Below are positions 13,889-40,326 of a DNA stretch of 64,000 bases, in pieces; position 1 is the stretch's first letter, and the number at the start of each line of letters is the position of its first letter. Below the pieces are notes generated by a model. It made no database searches. It saw only the letters and a program-made list of their open reading frames with translations, and had not been told where the DNA came from. The position numbers and the translations under genes were made by a program. This DNA comes from Hirudinaria manillensis (Eukaryota > Annelida > Clitellata > Hirudinida > Hirudinidae), in assembly GCA_034509925.1 (NCBI GenBank), contig CM067538.1:1899501-1963500 (forward strand). Direction: 5' to 3'.

Positions 13889-14399
13889 TTTCAACCAAAG
13901 AAACCCAACCGCACTCGAAAACCTGTTTCAACCCAATTGAAACACGAATCAGTGACGTGCACGTCGCCTTATCCAATTTTAAATCACGAGCTTAATATAT
14001 CAAAATTAATAAATTTGCCTAAATTATTTTAATTTATTATAAATTATTAATTATATTAAGGCGCACGTTTGATATAACGCAAAAAACGTTTTATTATTTT
14101 TTTTTTTAGCCAGCGACTTACTTACCTACCTTTGCACCATCCAGCGGATGTTACATCTTCACTGCTCACATTTTGCATCGGGGAAGTAAGTGTTTGGTGA
14201 TTTCAGTGATTATTTTTACCAGAATTATTTATTAATATTTGTTTGACTGTTATCTGTTCTTGATCTTGCTCGACATTTTAGTTTCATCTATCTCTCAAAT
14301 AATCAGCTTTTACTGCCGCTTGTATACGTCAGCCGGTTTCTGAAGCTAAAAACTACAAGTTCTGTTGCAGTTTAAATTCGATCGGGGTGATCAGCAGCC
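13889..14399. promoter_or_regulatory. Bidirectional promoter region between LMF2 and TRAM1
   Basis: Only 511 bp separate the two start codons, which point away from each other. A likely non-coding first exon of TRAM1 ends at a good donor (gaag/taagt context near 14187), with an acceptor (ttgcag) near 14369, just upstream of the TRAM1 ATG. No TATA box is obvious. A shared promoter is inferred from spacing only. Confidence 0.5.
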
Positions 14400-21339
<6,940 letters not shown>

Positions 21340-23694
21340 AAGCTCTTAGGGTCTCCAGAGCAAAGGACTACGATGATAATGATTGCATGGCAATGGTTGT
21401 AATTGGTGTCTGATGGAATGCTCGAGAATATTGTTATGTTGCGTCTTTGTGTCTCGATTGTGCCGTACCTTGGTTTGATGCAAGCAATTGCTGGGGTTTG
21501 CCAGACTAACGTACGAGTGAATGATTGAATGAATGAATGAATGACTCTCGTTTGTTCCTTTCCAACTTTTTCTGCGGGCACAGAAGACCTTTGCCCATCT
21601 GCCGCATCCTTTGTTTTGCTGGTGGTAGGATTTGAACGACCCCAGGGGAAGGTCGGAGACGACGTGTTGTTTCTTTTGAACGCCATCGTGGATGGAAGAG
21701 TCGTTCCCGAAGCCATTTGCTGTTGCTTTCGGGAAGCATTTCGAGGCCGTTTTCCGTGTAACCCTTTGTAGAAGGTTGATTATCAACTATCATATTCCAC
21801 GCTTAGCGAGACATTGACTCTGTTTGATACGTGCTTTGTTGACGTGTCGTTAGTAATGGATTAGTAATATTTGATTGGTTTGATTGATTTGATTAATAAT
21901 CTGATTGGTGGTTAGCGAATCAGGGAAGTGTGGACATTGTCTTCACGTTCACTTAAATATTCTGTTTTTGCCTCGTTCCGACCAGTAGGTCGATATTGTT
22001 GTTATCGCACGCTACTCCGATTAATGCAATCGATTAGTATATTATAGAATATTCTGTTGATGCAAATAAATGTATTTTTGACCCGTTTCTGGAAAACAGC
22101 CCTTCAAGCCCCGGCAAGAGCTTACCATGTGGAACTTGAATGTTACGCCATGTTGCTTGTTTTTCTCAAGGCGGAGTTGTACATAAACCAGTAGAGATGG
22201 TGGGTGCAGGATGCATCGGAGGTCCGTCGTTTGGATTCTGTTCAGACGCGATGATCCTAGGCGGTCAAAGACATCATCATTCTTTTCTCTTTTGTGGTTA
22301 TTGTAGTTTTTTTTCTTTGTTTGTTTGTTTGAGATTTAGCGATTGTGATTAGATTGGACTATAATTTCTGGATGTTGGTTATGATTTGGACTACAGGGAA
22401 CTATCCTTCGTTTTCATTCTTGGACTCTCGTTTTCAATAATAATAACAATAATAATTAATTAATAATTAACCTCCCTGATTGTTTGCAGTTACCTGCTTT
22501 GCATTTATTTGGGCTTGTATGGTTACATTCGTGCATGCAGTCGTAATTGGAACTCTGGTGAATGAATGACTCTGGTACTGTGTTGAAATACCATTTTTGA
22601 AGCTTGCGAATCTCCTTGGAAAGGAGTGCTGCCAATATAAGTGGTTAAAAGACCATCTGAAGTTGTGTGTATGATGCTAAATAGTTCCACTGGAGGTTAC
22701 CTTAGAAGCATTGGCAGATCTGCTCACGTGAGCCAAAATCACTAATAGCAACGTTAAGCTGGGTTACCACTTGCAAGCTTACCAAGCAAACCGACGCTGG
22801 TTGTAATGAAATAAGAGCCCTATGGTCATCTTCGGTCGGCTGACTTGCGTGTACTGTGTATTGATTGAGGCAGTGAAGATTGGGGCAGTGTTCGTTTGGG
22901 TTTCGAGTATAGGAATGCGATGGGCTGGATTCGTGCCCGTAGCCCAACCGTGCCCTGTTAGTGTGGTTACGTTCTCAACCATATCCTTATCTTCATTGAT
23001 TCAATGCTTTACCAGTAAAGCAACTTTGAATAGTGAGGGTGAAAAAAAAAAGATATACGAACACAAGCGTTGCAGAGAAAATGTGATAGTTATACACAAC
23101 ATATGTTATGCAATTATAAAATTATATTGCGCAGTTATATAATACAATTACAACGCATATTATGTTATGTAAGAAAGTATTGGCTAATAGCCATTCCTAA
23201 GGTAAAACTCTCAACATCCATAGCCACTTTTATTACCAAAATTACCGTACAAACCTCCAATGTCGAACAGAAAGCCAAAATCAGGTAATGAGAAAATATT
23301 TTAAAATGTAATAAAAGTTTAAATTTATATATTTTTATTAAACTATCTGTTAGTCTTTGGTTTGGTATGGTCTAGCAGAGCAAATGGACTCTAGCCAAAA
23401 TCTGTATAGCTTTTCTTGAAAAATCTAGTGCCATCTGATATAACATGAGCGAGTTACCAATTGAAGTACGTTTTTTAAGCATTTTCTTTTAACAACCAAC
23501 TCATTTTATTAAGTCGCATATGTAGTGGCGTAATAATTTTCTTGCATGCACTTTTAAACTTCAAAACTTCTAGCTTATCCATTCGTGAAACTTCGCTAAT
23601 AATATACAATTAGTTCAAAAAAAAAATTTCAATATTTATTTAATCAGCTGTAACTTATTCAATTTATTTATTTTTTAAATAGCGACGACATAAA
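21340..23694. other. Intergenic region TRAM1 to UBE4B copy 1
   Basis: Begins with the TRAM1 3' untranslated region; a candidate poly(A) signal AATAAA lies at 22065-22070. A (GAAT)n run lies at 21517-21544. The part around 22700-22990 is less AT-rich than its surroundings and open on both strands, but shows no recognisable protein family; it may be an old dispersed repeat. The end holds the promoter and possible 5' leader of UBE4B copy 1. Confidence 0.5.
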
Positions 23695-26600
23695 ATGTTC
23701 AGTACAGAAGGCGTTGACCCGGCTCTCCTGAAAACCGTAAGCAAGGCAGTAGCAGATGCAAATGGTAAAAGATGTCTCATTATAACTTTCACAATCACTA
23801 TGCTTATTATTTATTATTATTTTTTATTAATATTACTTTCGTTAATTTGAAAAAAAACTGAATATTTATTAATTCTTAATCTCCGTTTTTCTTTCGTCTT
23901 GTAGTAGTTGACAATAAGACTTCAGATTCTGTGGAAGATGTGCCGTAAGTTGCATGCAAAAATAAAATTACATTAATTTAATGCTATTATTCACTATTTA
24001 CCCAAAAAGCTTATTATGATGTTAGGTTTAAGAATGGTTCTTGATCGTTTATTATTTTTTAGTTTCTCGATGATTGTTGGAAGCTCATTAGACCCTGGAA
24101 ATGAAACTGATGCCGACAAGGTGAATATCTTTGACTCCAATCTCAGCAACGCAATTAAATTACTGATTTTAATTAATTTATTACTTTAGAGGTGGTTAAA
24201 TATAATCGTCTTGCAATTAATGCACATTTAAAATTCATCTCAGGTGTTTATAAAAAACCTCCTGGTCGGAAAGGCGCCAGAAGTTATCAAGAATATCGAA
24301 GACCTGGTAGAGTATGATGGAATAACAAAGGCTTTAGGTGAGGATGTCGTCTCTTTCAATATCTGGCGTATCAATAATAATATTGATTTATTCAAAGAAT
24401 AATAGCCTAAGAAATAATGCATAATAACAATCTAAATGATGTGTCTATATCTAGTCTTTTGACATTTAAGATAATTTAAATATTTAAAATTCTAGCCAAA
24501 GGTGACCTTAAAACCGTTCAAGGTTTGATTTGCGATGCCATCATATCCACACTCTTGGCATTCAAGCAGTCAGCGAAATCGACAAGAGTGGACAGCGACA
24601 CTAATACGTTCTATACTCTGACACTTCCTTCAAACCCCGATTCAAATGCCCAAGAGCCATCTCTTGGGAACCTGATGCTCCGGTATTTATTCGACATAAT
24701 CATCAAAACGAATGACGAATCGACAGGAAATTTTTACAAAATGAACAAGGACAGGCTGCCACTGGACAAATTCTTTTCCATTTTGAAAGAATCCTCATAC
24801 AAGCACATCATTTTCTTGCGTCAGTTCACAGGTTTCAGATTTCCAAGTCCATCGCTTCTGCCATATTTACTCGAACCTTCGACAGCTTCTGAGGCTCTCA
24901 AGACAATCTGCGAGCTGGCTGCAGCTGACTCTTCTGAAACGGTCAGAGTCGTATTCGAACCAGTTCTCTATGACCTGAGGCAGAGGATGCTTCAATCAAG
25001 TTCCATCGATGAAACATCTCTTGCTTTACTTGGGCTTCTGAGTAGGATGACGGCAATCAAAATTAAAAATGCTCAACCCATCTGTGACTTAATGATGAAT
25101 TTGCCAAATTGGGACCCCGTTCTCTTCCTGGGTAATGAAGGGATGGAACTGCAAACGAATTCATATTTGGGACCCTTCTTATCTCTTAGCCTTCTAGACG
25201 AAGATCTTTCTGTAGCGGAGAAGTATTTGGAGAGTATTGCTGCAGAGAACGACGAGGCAAAGATCACTTCCGACGACATTCCTAGGAGCACCTATCAACA
25301 CGCAAAACATTTGTTCAATATCGTTGAAAATTGCTTAAGGTATGTCCCAACAAGGAAAGCAATGCTTGACTATTTAGCTCACATTCTTGCAACCAATGTC
25401 AAGAAATCTCAGATTGCTTCTAACTCTAACAAAACGAGCACATATGGATTTATGATGAACGTTGCATACATCATGCAAATGCTGGTAAAACCAGTTGACA
25501 TTTCAAAGGTCGATCCGTTATACCCTTTCCACCCGAAAGCCAAGATGGTTCTTTCTGCGGACACCGCACGACTTAAAGCGACCTCCAAGGAAGTCACCTC
25601 TTGGATTTCGACCATCAATAGTTTCCAGGATCCACCGAAGTTCTCCACGGAATGCTTTTTTATGACCATCCAGTTCCATCACCTTTCCATTATGCCAATG
25701 ATATACAGGTTCCAAAAAGGAAAAAAGAGACTTGAGATTATCAGGAGTGATATCGCTAAGATTGAGAGCCAATTTTCGACTGGAAACCCGATCAACGACT
25801 ATGAAAAAAGTATGTTAGACAGGGGCAAAGCGATAGCTAAAGAATTTGAAACGAATGTCGCAGTGATGGAACTTACCCTGTTTGATCCGGAATTGATATC
25901 CAGGATTCACTCCTTTTACTCGCTCTTGGGCAGATTCTTGTTGAAGCTTCTCGGCAGTGGGGATGGCGGCAGCACATTTTCCTCGAATGCAAACGTTCCC
26001 ATGAACTTTGGGGCATTGCCCGAGTATTTTGTTGATGATTTCGCCCATACCATAAAGTTTCTTTTGAAAGATGCTCCTACAACCGTATCGGAGAAAGTAT
26101 CAGATGATGTTGTCTCCTTGATCATCCTTTTACTAAGCAAGCAGCACTTCATTACTAATAAGCATGTTGTGGCCGAGCTTGTGGAGATTCTGTACCTCAT
26201 GATTAAATCTACGAATCTTTATACCAAAACCTTCCGCGAAGCCGTTCTCCACCATGAACTAGCCTCAGACTATCTGATTCCCGCCCTATTGGAATTCTAC
26301 TGCATTACTGATTCAATGGAGACAATGCTCAGCAGATTGCAAATAATTACCATTTTAAAGTCAGTCTGGAAGGAACCCGCTTTCCAGAAAAAGTTTATCG
26401 ATGAAGCCAATAATCCCGTTTTCGTAAAGTTTGTGAATATCTTGATGTCTGACACAACTACTATCACGGATAAGGCCATGGAATCGTTGAAGGCGATTTC
26501 TGACATTATGAATGTTCTGAACGATTTTGAGGGATGGGCAAAGCTCAGTGAGGTAAGTCGTAGAATAATTTGTTGATACTAAGAATGCACTTGTCCCTTT

Positions 26601-28155
26601 TACTAATTATATCATTTTAATTAAATCAATTTATTTATTTTAAATATAATGTGCAATTCATTGTAGTCTGAAAAAATAAAATATGAAGAAGAGCTGGAAT
26701 ATATTGAAAGTATGATAGCAAGTACTATACTATCTACTCCCTACTTGGCTTTCGCATCCAAATCTTTTGAAATATTTAACTACTTAACCGAAAAAATCCA
26801 AGATCAATTCTTGACCCCGGTAAGTCGCTTTTGTTCAGTTAATTTTATTATCAAGTTAATTAATTAATTAATATTTTGGGAAAGCATCGTATGGACTTTA
26901 TATTATATATATTAATGCAAATGATTCGTTCAATTACAGCAATTGGGCGATGCACTGGCCATCACGCTGAACAGTACTCTCCAAAAGCTCTGTGACAACT
27001 TAAGATTCGAATATCCATCGAGATACCTTTGGGAGCCAAAAAAGATTCTAAACGATCTGATTGATATTTACCTTCATCTTGACCGCAGCACGGCCTTTCC
27101 AGAAGCCATAGCCAACGACGAGGTATAAATTTCACTTCATTCTTACATAAGCTAGTTTAAATTTTAAAAGTAATCATTACGATTGTCGGGCCCAAAATCA
27201 TTAACGAATGATAATGTTACGGCTGGGATGTTATGCTTAATGGCGAATGGCTTAGGCCAGACTTGAACAGTTACGCTATTACTTACTTTGCCTGTAAATC
27301 AAACATTTCCATAATTTAATCGAGACCATGGTAGCAGACAGAATTTGTAACCTGTGTCTTATTAACATCTTACAATAAATAATATTATCGATCGCAGAGA
27401 TTCTACAGCAAGGATCTATTTGCCGACGCCACGTCGCATATCATGGAAAGCGACTTGAAGACGTCCGACGAAGTGGAACAACTGATAAGACTTGGAGAGA
27501 AAGTGGTGAGAGTCTTTGAAGAGAAGGAGTTGATGGACATTGAAGATGTACCAGAGGAATTTTCAGGTAGAATTTTTAAATGCCTAATTATATGTTAATT
27601 AAATGTTTACTTTAAATTAATTTATTTAAGTATTTAATGGACTTTTAGTACGCAATATATATTTGCAATCCAATTCAATATTTAATTTCATTTTAGATCC
27701 GCTCATGAGTACCCTGATGACAGACCCGGTCCAGCTACCCTCGGGTACAATCATGGACAAAAAGGTCATCCTCAGGCATCTCTTGAATTCACAGACTGAT
27801 CCCTTCAACAGGCAGCCACTTACTGAAGATAAACTCATACCTGGTTGGTTTATTATAAGCTAGGCGTTGTCTCCATTCTTATTTAGATGAAAATAATTCT
27901 TGGAAATTGAGTTTAATAGCAATATCGCAAATAAATAGCCTATTAATAGCATTTAGGCAATTAGGTTTCTTAATATGATCACTAGGTTACACCTTAGTGA
28001 CCACGACATTGACTGTTGAAAATATATTATTTGTTTAAAAAAATTAAATCTTTTTTTTCAAAACAGTGGTTGATCTGAAGAACAGAATTGCCCAATGGGT
28101 GCGACAAAAGAAGGATGAAATACGTAACAAAAACAAACCAGGACAAGACTGTTGA
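23695..28155 (+). CDS. UBE4B: UBE4B/Ufd2-type ubiquitin chain elongation factor E4, copy 1 (diverged paralogue)
   Basis: Ten phase-consistent exons, 1019 residues: 23695-23764, 23905-23944, 24063-24120, 24244-24337, 24496-26552, 26667-26819, 26940-27122, 27398-27566, 27697-27843, 28067-28155. The 2057-bp exon carries the Ufd2 core ([48 protein letters not shown]). The U-box occupies about 942-1000 ([37 protein letters not shown]). Ufd2 family proteins lengthen ubiquitin chains on substrates bound by Cdc48/p97; the U-box recruits E2. Unlike copy 2, this gene lacks the basic N-terminal RRRLARL motif, has an AT-richer core exon and is more diverged (for example SLQHL-type turns are lost). The U-box hydrophobic and polar core is intact, so activity is plausible. 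The first exon is the least certain. Confidence 0.93.
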
Positions 28156-28430
28156 GGCCTCGACCAAACATAAATGAAATGAAATTATAAAAATCAATAA
28201 ATTGGCTTCACAATTCAATAATATTATTGGTCAATAAACTATTTGTTTTCTCTTGAATCTCTTTTTCTTGTAATTTCTCGTTTTTGCTGCCAGACAAGCG
28301 TACGGAAAACTTCCCCTATTCATTGCCCGCAGTGATCACAGGAAGTGCCCGGAATGGGACTTTAGTGTTGGGAACCGTCTTTTTGGAGGCGCCCTCGCAC
28401 CAGTGATTGACCGTGGGAAGAGCCGAGATT

Positions 28431-28820
28431 TTCAAAGGATCCCGTGAGGGAAATTACGTTATGCTATTAAAAGATCACATCAGAAACTCCCTCCGCAAGG
28501 ATAAAAAATTTTTCGGGGTCACGAGAGTGGCTAAGTCCTCCAAAGAGATCACTTAACATTATACTGTATTAACGATAGTTACTAGGTTTATGCATTTTCT
28601 GATGCATTTTAAAAAATAAATGATGATGATGATGGCGATGTTGTTGTTGATGGTTCTGTTCACAAAAAACAAATGGTAATCTTTATATTTTTATTAGCTC
28701 GTTCATAAACAGACTTCGATGTAACGCGCGTTAAAATCACAACTACTGGTGCATTGATTTATTTAATTTCTAATTAATTTTAATAATAAACCAAAACCAA
28801 CGGAATCAATACAATATTTT
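28431..28820 (+). repeat. Dispersed repeat, probable LINE ORF2 C-terminal remnant (unit A1)
   Basis: Matches 36954-37365 in the same orientation at high but imperfect similarity, with small indels. A residual frame reads EGNYVMLLKDHIRNSLRKD, resembling the end of CR1/jockey-type reverse transcriptases (pattern RG..L.L.K...R..LRK..F). A GAT microsatellite lies in its middle. Assignment to a LINE is by pattern only. Confidence 0.55.
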
Positions 28821-28895
28821 TTGCTAACAAAACTCGAAAGGCAATTTATGCGTATATATGAAAATGCATACCCATCAGATTGGTGCACAACGGGG

Positions 28896-28913
28896 GGTGG
28901 GTGAAAACCCACC
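28896..28913 (-). other. Conserved 7-bp hairpin downstream of VCP copy 1
   Basis: On the gene strand: GGTGGGT, loop TTTC, ACCCACC, followed by a run of C. It lies about 260 bp after the VCP stop. The same hairpin follows VCP copy 3 at 40636-40653, while bases around it differ. Possible roles are 3'-end processing or simply shared ancestry. Confidence 0.55.
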
Positions 28914-29171
28914 TATTTTTATGAGTTCAAAAGAAGCGTTTCACTTTTGTCGAAAATATTTACTTGGTATCATGCACATCTTGGAGATAATTGTCCCAAT
29001 TAATTAAAGAAAAAAACAGCTTCCAAAAAAAGCCAGATTAACATTCTACTTTGTCATTTTTAAATTAATTAAAATTTGAGAAGTTCATTTTGAAAAAAAA
29101 ATATAGCACGTTTATTCAATAACAACAAAGGAATGTGCTGAAAATGCGCAAATAAATTTTAAACAATTCGA

Positions 29172-31658
<2,487 letters not shown>

Positions 31659-31813
31659 TTAAAATTAAGCAATAAAACAGATTTTTAAATCTATTATTAT
31701 TATTTTATTAAAAGCTTTGCTAAACATATAGAGGTTTTGCTTCAGTTTTTAATTTAATCTTTTTTGGTTTATCTACATTAAATACGCTAATATGTGTAAA
31801 TAATCTACTTTAC

Positions 31814-32075
31814 AGAGCAATCACAGGTCTCAAGTCTTCTCAGTATGACTCGTCTCAGGACGATTTATACAGTTAATCGAGTTGTTTACAATTTATTTGC
31901 GAATTTTCATCGTATACCTTTGTTGTTATTGAATAAACGTGCTATCTTTTTTTCAAAATGAACTTCTCAAATTTTAATTAATTTGTAAAAGACAAAGTAG
32001 AATATTAGTCTGGTATAATGGGACCGATTACATGTCCAAAGTGACACAAGCGTACTCTAGGTCTTTTAAATCCTG
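31814..32075 (+). pseudogene. VCP 3'-end fragment (last about 16 codons plus 3' UTR)
   Basis: Starts abruptly at agcaatcacag and encodes SSQYDSSQDDLYS and a stop at about 31874. The VCP 3' untranslated region follows, including the AATAAA region and the block with cgattacatgtccaaagtg. It is clearly more diverged than the three full copies, so it is an older relic. It is in + orientation, opposite to the adjacent VCP copy 1, and joins that copy's 5' flank directly. Confidence 0.85.
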
Positions 32076-32089
32076 GAAGCTGTTTGTTC

Positions 32090-32335
32090 TTGTGTGCATC
32101 AAAAGAAGTATGAAATACGAACCAGAAACAAACAATGACCAGGTTATTGACGGCACCAATCAAAAATGAAATGAAATTATGAAAATCAATAACTTTGTTA
32201 TGTAATTCTAAAATTCGCGATTCTAAAACCTAACAAACTTGGCTTCACAATTCAATGATATAGTCAATAAACTATTTGTTTACTCTTCAATCCCTTATTA
32301 TTGTACTTTCGTTATTATCTAGTTTTTGCTATCAG
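32090..32335 (+). pseudogene. UBE4B last-exon and 3' UTR fragment
   Basis: Matches 28100-28300 of UBE4B copy 1: a decayed version of the last exon (aaaagaagtatgaaatacga) and then the 3' untranslated block (aaatgaaatgaaattatgaa, ggcttcacaattcaat, gtcaataaactatttgttt). Indels break the reading frame. It directly follows the VCP fragment, so the two relics form a mosaic. Confidence 0.75.
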
Positions 32336-32339
32336 ACAA

Positions 32340-32667
32340 GACTCATACCAATAACATTGTCCATAAAGCATTTGTAAGATTGAAATTGCTTCTCAAATGC
32401 TTCCACACGAAAAACAAAAATATCTTAACCAGAAATTATTGCTCCTATGTCCGACCATTCCTCGAATACTGCTCCGCAGTCTGGAGTCCACATTTTAAGC
32501 AGCTTAAGATGAAAATTGAAAGAGTTCCTTTAAGTATTTCAATGATCCATCCCGGCTTCAGAGCACTGCCATACCATAGCAGACTACAACACTGGAACAT
32601 GGACGTCTCATCTACGATTTATGCTTATGCTACAAAATGGTCCATGGTCTTGTTAAGTGCAGCATTA
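32340..32667 (+). mobile_element. LINE (non-LTR retrotransposon) reverse transcriptase fragment
   Basis: A short frame reads VHKAFVRLKLLLKCF and YVRPFLEYCSAVWSPHFKQL, the typical thumb region of jockey/CR1-type reverse transcriptases (pattern YVRP.LEY.S.VWSP). It then loses similarity in the same frame. Truncated at both ends and inactive. Confidence 0.75.
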
Positions 32668-32790
32668 AGTTAAGCAATAAAATAGATTTTTAAATCTATT
32701 ATTATTATTTTATTAAAAGCTTTGCTAAAAATATAGATGTTTTGGTTCAGTTTTTATTTAATCTTTTTTCGTTTAACTACATTAATATGC
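32668..32790 (-). repeat. Copy of the VCP 5'-flank sequence
   Basis: Nearly repeats 31665-31785 upstream of VCP copy 1, including aatctattattattatttta and the following gctttgctaaa block. It has the same orientation as copies 1 and 2, and its far edge abuts the gypsy fragment. Confidence 0.8.
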
Positions 32791-32794
32791 TCTC

Positions 32795-34197
32795 TGCACG
32801 CCTTCCACAGCCGTTCTAAGGACCTATCAGTCCACGAAGGTGCACTTTTCATGGGAACACGAGCCGTGATTCCATCAGCCCTGCAAGGCCGAATATTGAA
32901 GATGCTGCACGAGGGACATCCAGGAACAACTAGAATGATGATGTTGGCTCGAATACATGTCTTCTGGCAAGGAATTGATAAGGACATCGAAGACAGAGTG
33001 AGACTTTGCAGTTCATGTCAGTTGGCTGCAAAGATGACTGTCAGGAATGAACTTACACCATGTCCGAAACCGGATTGTGCCTTGGAGAGGATCCATATTT
33101 ACTTTGCCGGCCAGATTGAAGGAATGATGTTCCTGATCGTGGTGGACGCCTTCTCCAAGTGGCCTGAAGTTGTGAAAATAAGGACTTCAACATCCACTGC
33201 CACAATCATAGAGCTGGGTAGAATTTTTGCGCAGCACGCTTACCCAAAGATACTAGTTTCGGACAATGGGACACAGTTCACGGCCAAGGAGTTCCAAGAG
33301 TACTGTCAGAAGAATGGAATTCAACACATCAGGTCACCGCCATACCAACGTCATTGAAATGGGCAAGATGAGCGTTTTGTGGATACATTCAAGCATACGC
33401 TACAAAAGCTGCAGGAGGAGGAAGTGATGGAGGATGCGCTCCAGAAATTTCTACTGACGTATCGGACAACGCCATGTATGTCTTTGACAGATTTGAAGAC
33501 GCCGGCAGAAAAACTCCTAGGGAGACCGTTGAGAACTCCCTTGAGTGACCTCCAACTCAAGAAACCGATGAAACATATCCCAAGAGCTGATCATGAGATG
33601 GAAGACAGGAAACCTGTCCACCGGCGAATGAGAGAGTTCGTCGCGGGAGACGCAGTCTTCGTAAGAAACTGCAGCGACCCAAGTCACCCGAAGTGGATAC
33701 AAGGATGGATCAAGCGTAGACTGGGACGTCAAGTCTACCTAGTAGAGACTAGCGCAAAATGCTTCATTGACATGCGAACCAGCTCAGGAAGCGTGCGCAA
33801 GATGATTCACTGAAGGTGATGTGTGAAGCACTCGACTTGCCATTCCTGCCATCCCAGGCAACCGCAGGACACACAAACACACCGGAACCACAAGAAATCC
33901 CAGAGAGCAAAGTGGAGCATGCCATTACGCCAGAACAACCTCGAACACCAGAGAAAAGATCCGCAAGGAACCGCCGACATCCGAGAAGGCTGGAGATGGA
34001 TCCCCAGAGGAAGAAATATCTAATCGTTTAGGGGGGGAGGTGTTGTAGGATTGTATGTATTTTTGGGTTGTGTACCTCGACTACGAGACACGCTCGTGGT
34101 TTCCGGTTGTGAGTCGCTTGGGTTTTCGTTCGTACCGTGTCGTGTTGCGGTTATTTTAATAAATCGTTTAGATCTCGACATTTTTGGAGTCATAACA
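32795..34197 (+). mobile_element. Decayed Ty3/gypsy-type LTR retrotransposon, 3' end (integrase to 3' LTR)
   Basis: Encodes the gypsy integrase region: an HHCC zinc site (HEGHPG ... CSSCQ), then the catalytic core with the aspartates in VVDAFSKWPEVV and VSDNGTQF, and the C-terminal domain (DAVFVRNC, KWIQGWI). It ends in a basic RSARNRRHPRRLE stretch. Breaks: one in-frame TGA at 33355-33357 in the catalytic core, and a frameshift near 33770-33790 after which the tail continues in another frame. A polypurine tract (33/34 kb junction, ggggggagg at 34032-34040) precedes the LTR. The 5' LTR, gag, protease and reverse transcriptase are absent, so the copy cannot move by itself. Confidence 0.88.
34041..34197 (+). 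repeat. 3' LTR of the gypsy element
   Basis: Starts TGTTGTAGG right after the polypurine tract and ends CATAACA, giving the TG...CA borders expected for an LTR. About 157 bp, with an AATAAA-type signal near 34158. VCP copy 2 3'-flanking sequence resumes immediately after it. Confidence 0.7.
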
Positions 34198-34426
34198 TTG
34201 ACCCAATTAATTAAAGAAAAAAACAGCTTCCAAAAAAGTTTTAGAGTACGCTTGTACCACTTTGGACATGTAATCGGTCCCATTATGCCAGATTAACATT
34301 CTATTTTGTCATTTTTAAATTAATTAAAATTTGAGAAGTTCATTTTGAAAAAAAAATATAGCACGTTTATTCAATAACAACAAAGGAATGTGCTGAAAAT
34401 GCGCAAATAAATTTTAAACAATTCGA

Positions 34427-36913
<2,487 letters not shown>

Positions 36914-36953
36914 TTAAAATTAAGCAATAAAATAGATTTTTAAATTTTTAATT

Positions 36954-37365
36954 TTCAAAGGATCGCGCGAGGGAAATTACATTATGATATTAAAAGATCA
37001 CATCAGAAACTCCCTCCGCAAGGATGAAAAATTTATTTCTGGGACACGAGGATGGCTAAGCTCTCTACATAGATCGCTTGACACCATACTGCATTGACGA
37101 TTGTTACTAGTCTTATTTAAAAAAAATAAATGGTGATGATGGCGATGTTGTGGTTGATGGTTCTGTTCATAAATAACAAATGGTAATCTATACATTTTTT
37201 ATTAGCTCGTTCATAAACAGACTTCGATGTAACGCGCGTTAAAATCACAACTACTGGTGCAATTAAAATTGTAACTTTCAAACTGAGTCAAAGTTTGGCT
37301 GATTATTTAATTTTTAACTAATTATTATAATAAACTAGAGATTGCCCAAAGCAACGGAATCATTA
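36954..37365 (+). repeat. Dispersed repeat, probable LINE remnant (unit A2)
   Basis: Second copy of the repeat at 28431-28820, same orientation. The residual frame EGNYIMILKDHIRNSLRKDE is followed by a diverged tail, a GATGATGGCGATG microsatellite and a shared end (cgatgtaacgcgcgttaaaa). It sits exactly between VCP copies 2 and 3 and forms part of the spacer of the inverted repeat. Confidence 0.6.
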
Positions 37366-37559
37366 AATTGCCACATAAGAAAAATTTTGATGCAACCAAG
37401 ATTTCCTAAGCGAATCATTGAGAACCATCGAAATGGAAAGATTTCAAAACTTTACGAATAACATTCTTTCAAAATATGAAACTAGAACAGCTTCATTTGA
37501 ACTTTGGAAGATCTAGCAATATATTATAATTACCATATCTTGTCAGCAGAAAATTAAGT

Positions 37560-37690
37560 TCACTTAATGGAGAGGTGGTTATTGACGTTTAAGGATGACA
37601 CGAACGATATGAAGCGAGAAAATGTTGCGGAGTTAATGGCATCCTATGGTAGTGAGTTCCAGGGTTTGATAATTGATGATTGTTCTGTAA
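37560..37690 (-). mobile_element. LINE ORF2 C-terminal fragment
   Basis: Minus-strand frame reads PWNSLP, a stop, then DAINSATFSRFISFVSSLN, resembling the W.SLP..V..A.S...F end of CR1/jockey-type ORF2 proteins. It is short, contains a stop, and is joined directly to the VCP copy 3 5' flank at the sequence aatctactttacag. Confidence 0.5.
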
Positions 37691-37839
37691 AGTAGATTAT
37701 TTACACATATTAGCATATTAATGTAGATAAACAAAAAAGATTAAATTAAAAACTGAAGCAAAACATCTATATTTTTAGCAAATATTTTAATAAAATAATA
37801 ATAATAGATTTAAAAATCTATTTTATTGCTTAATTTTAA

Positions 37840-40326
<2,487 letters not shown>

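Larger units (their letters stand above)
28156..29171. other. Convergent intergenic region UBE4B copy 1 / VCP copy 1
   Basis: Holds the UBE4B copy 1 3' untranslated region (its sequence recurs at about 32140-32335), a dispersed LINE-derived repeat (28431-28820) and the 3' flank of VCP copy 1 with a reversed AATAAA at 29111-29116. Confidence 0.6.

Noticed and set aside
22702..23142. Overlapping 81- and 106-codon ORFs on both strands
   Set aside because: No recognisable domain, frames open on both strands, and no splice context. Possibly an old repeat.
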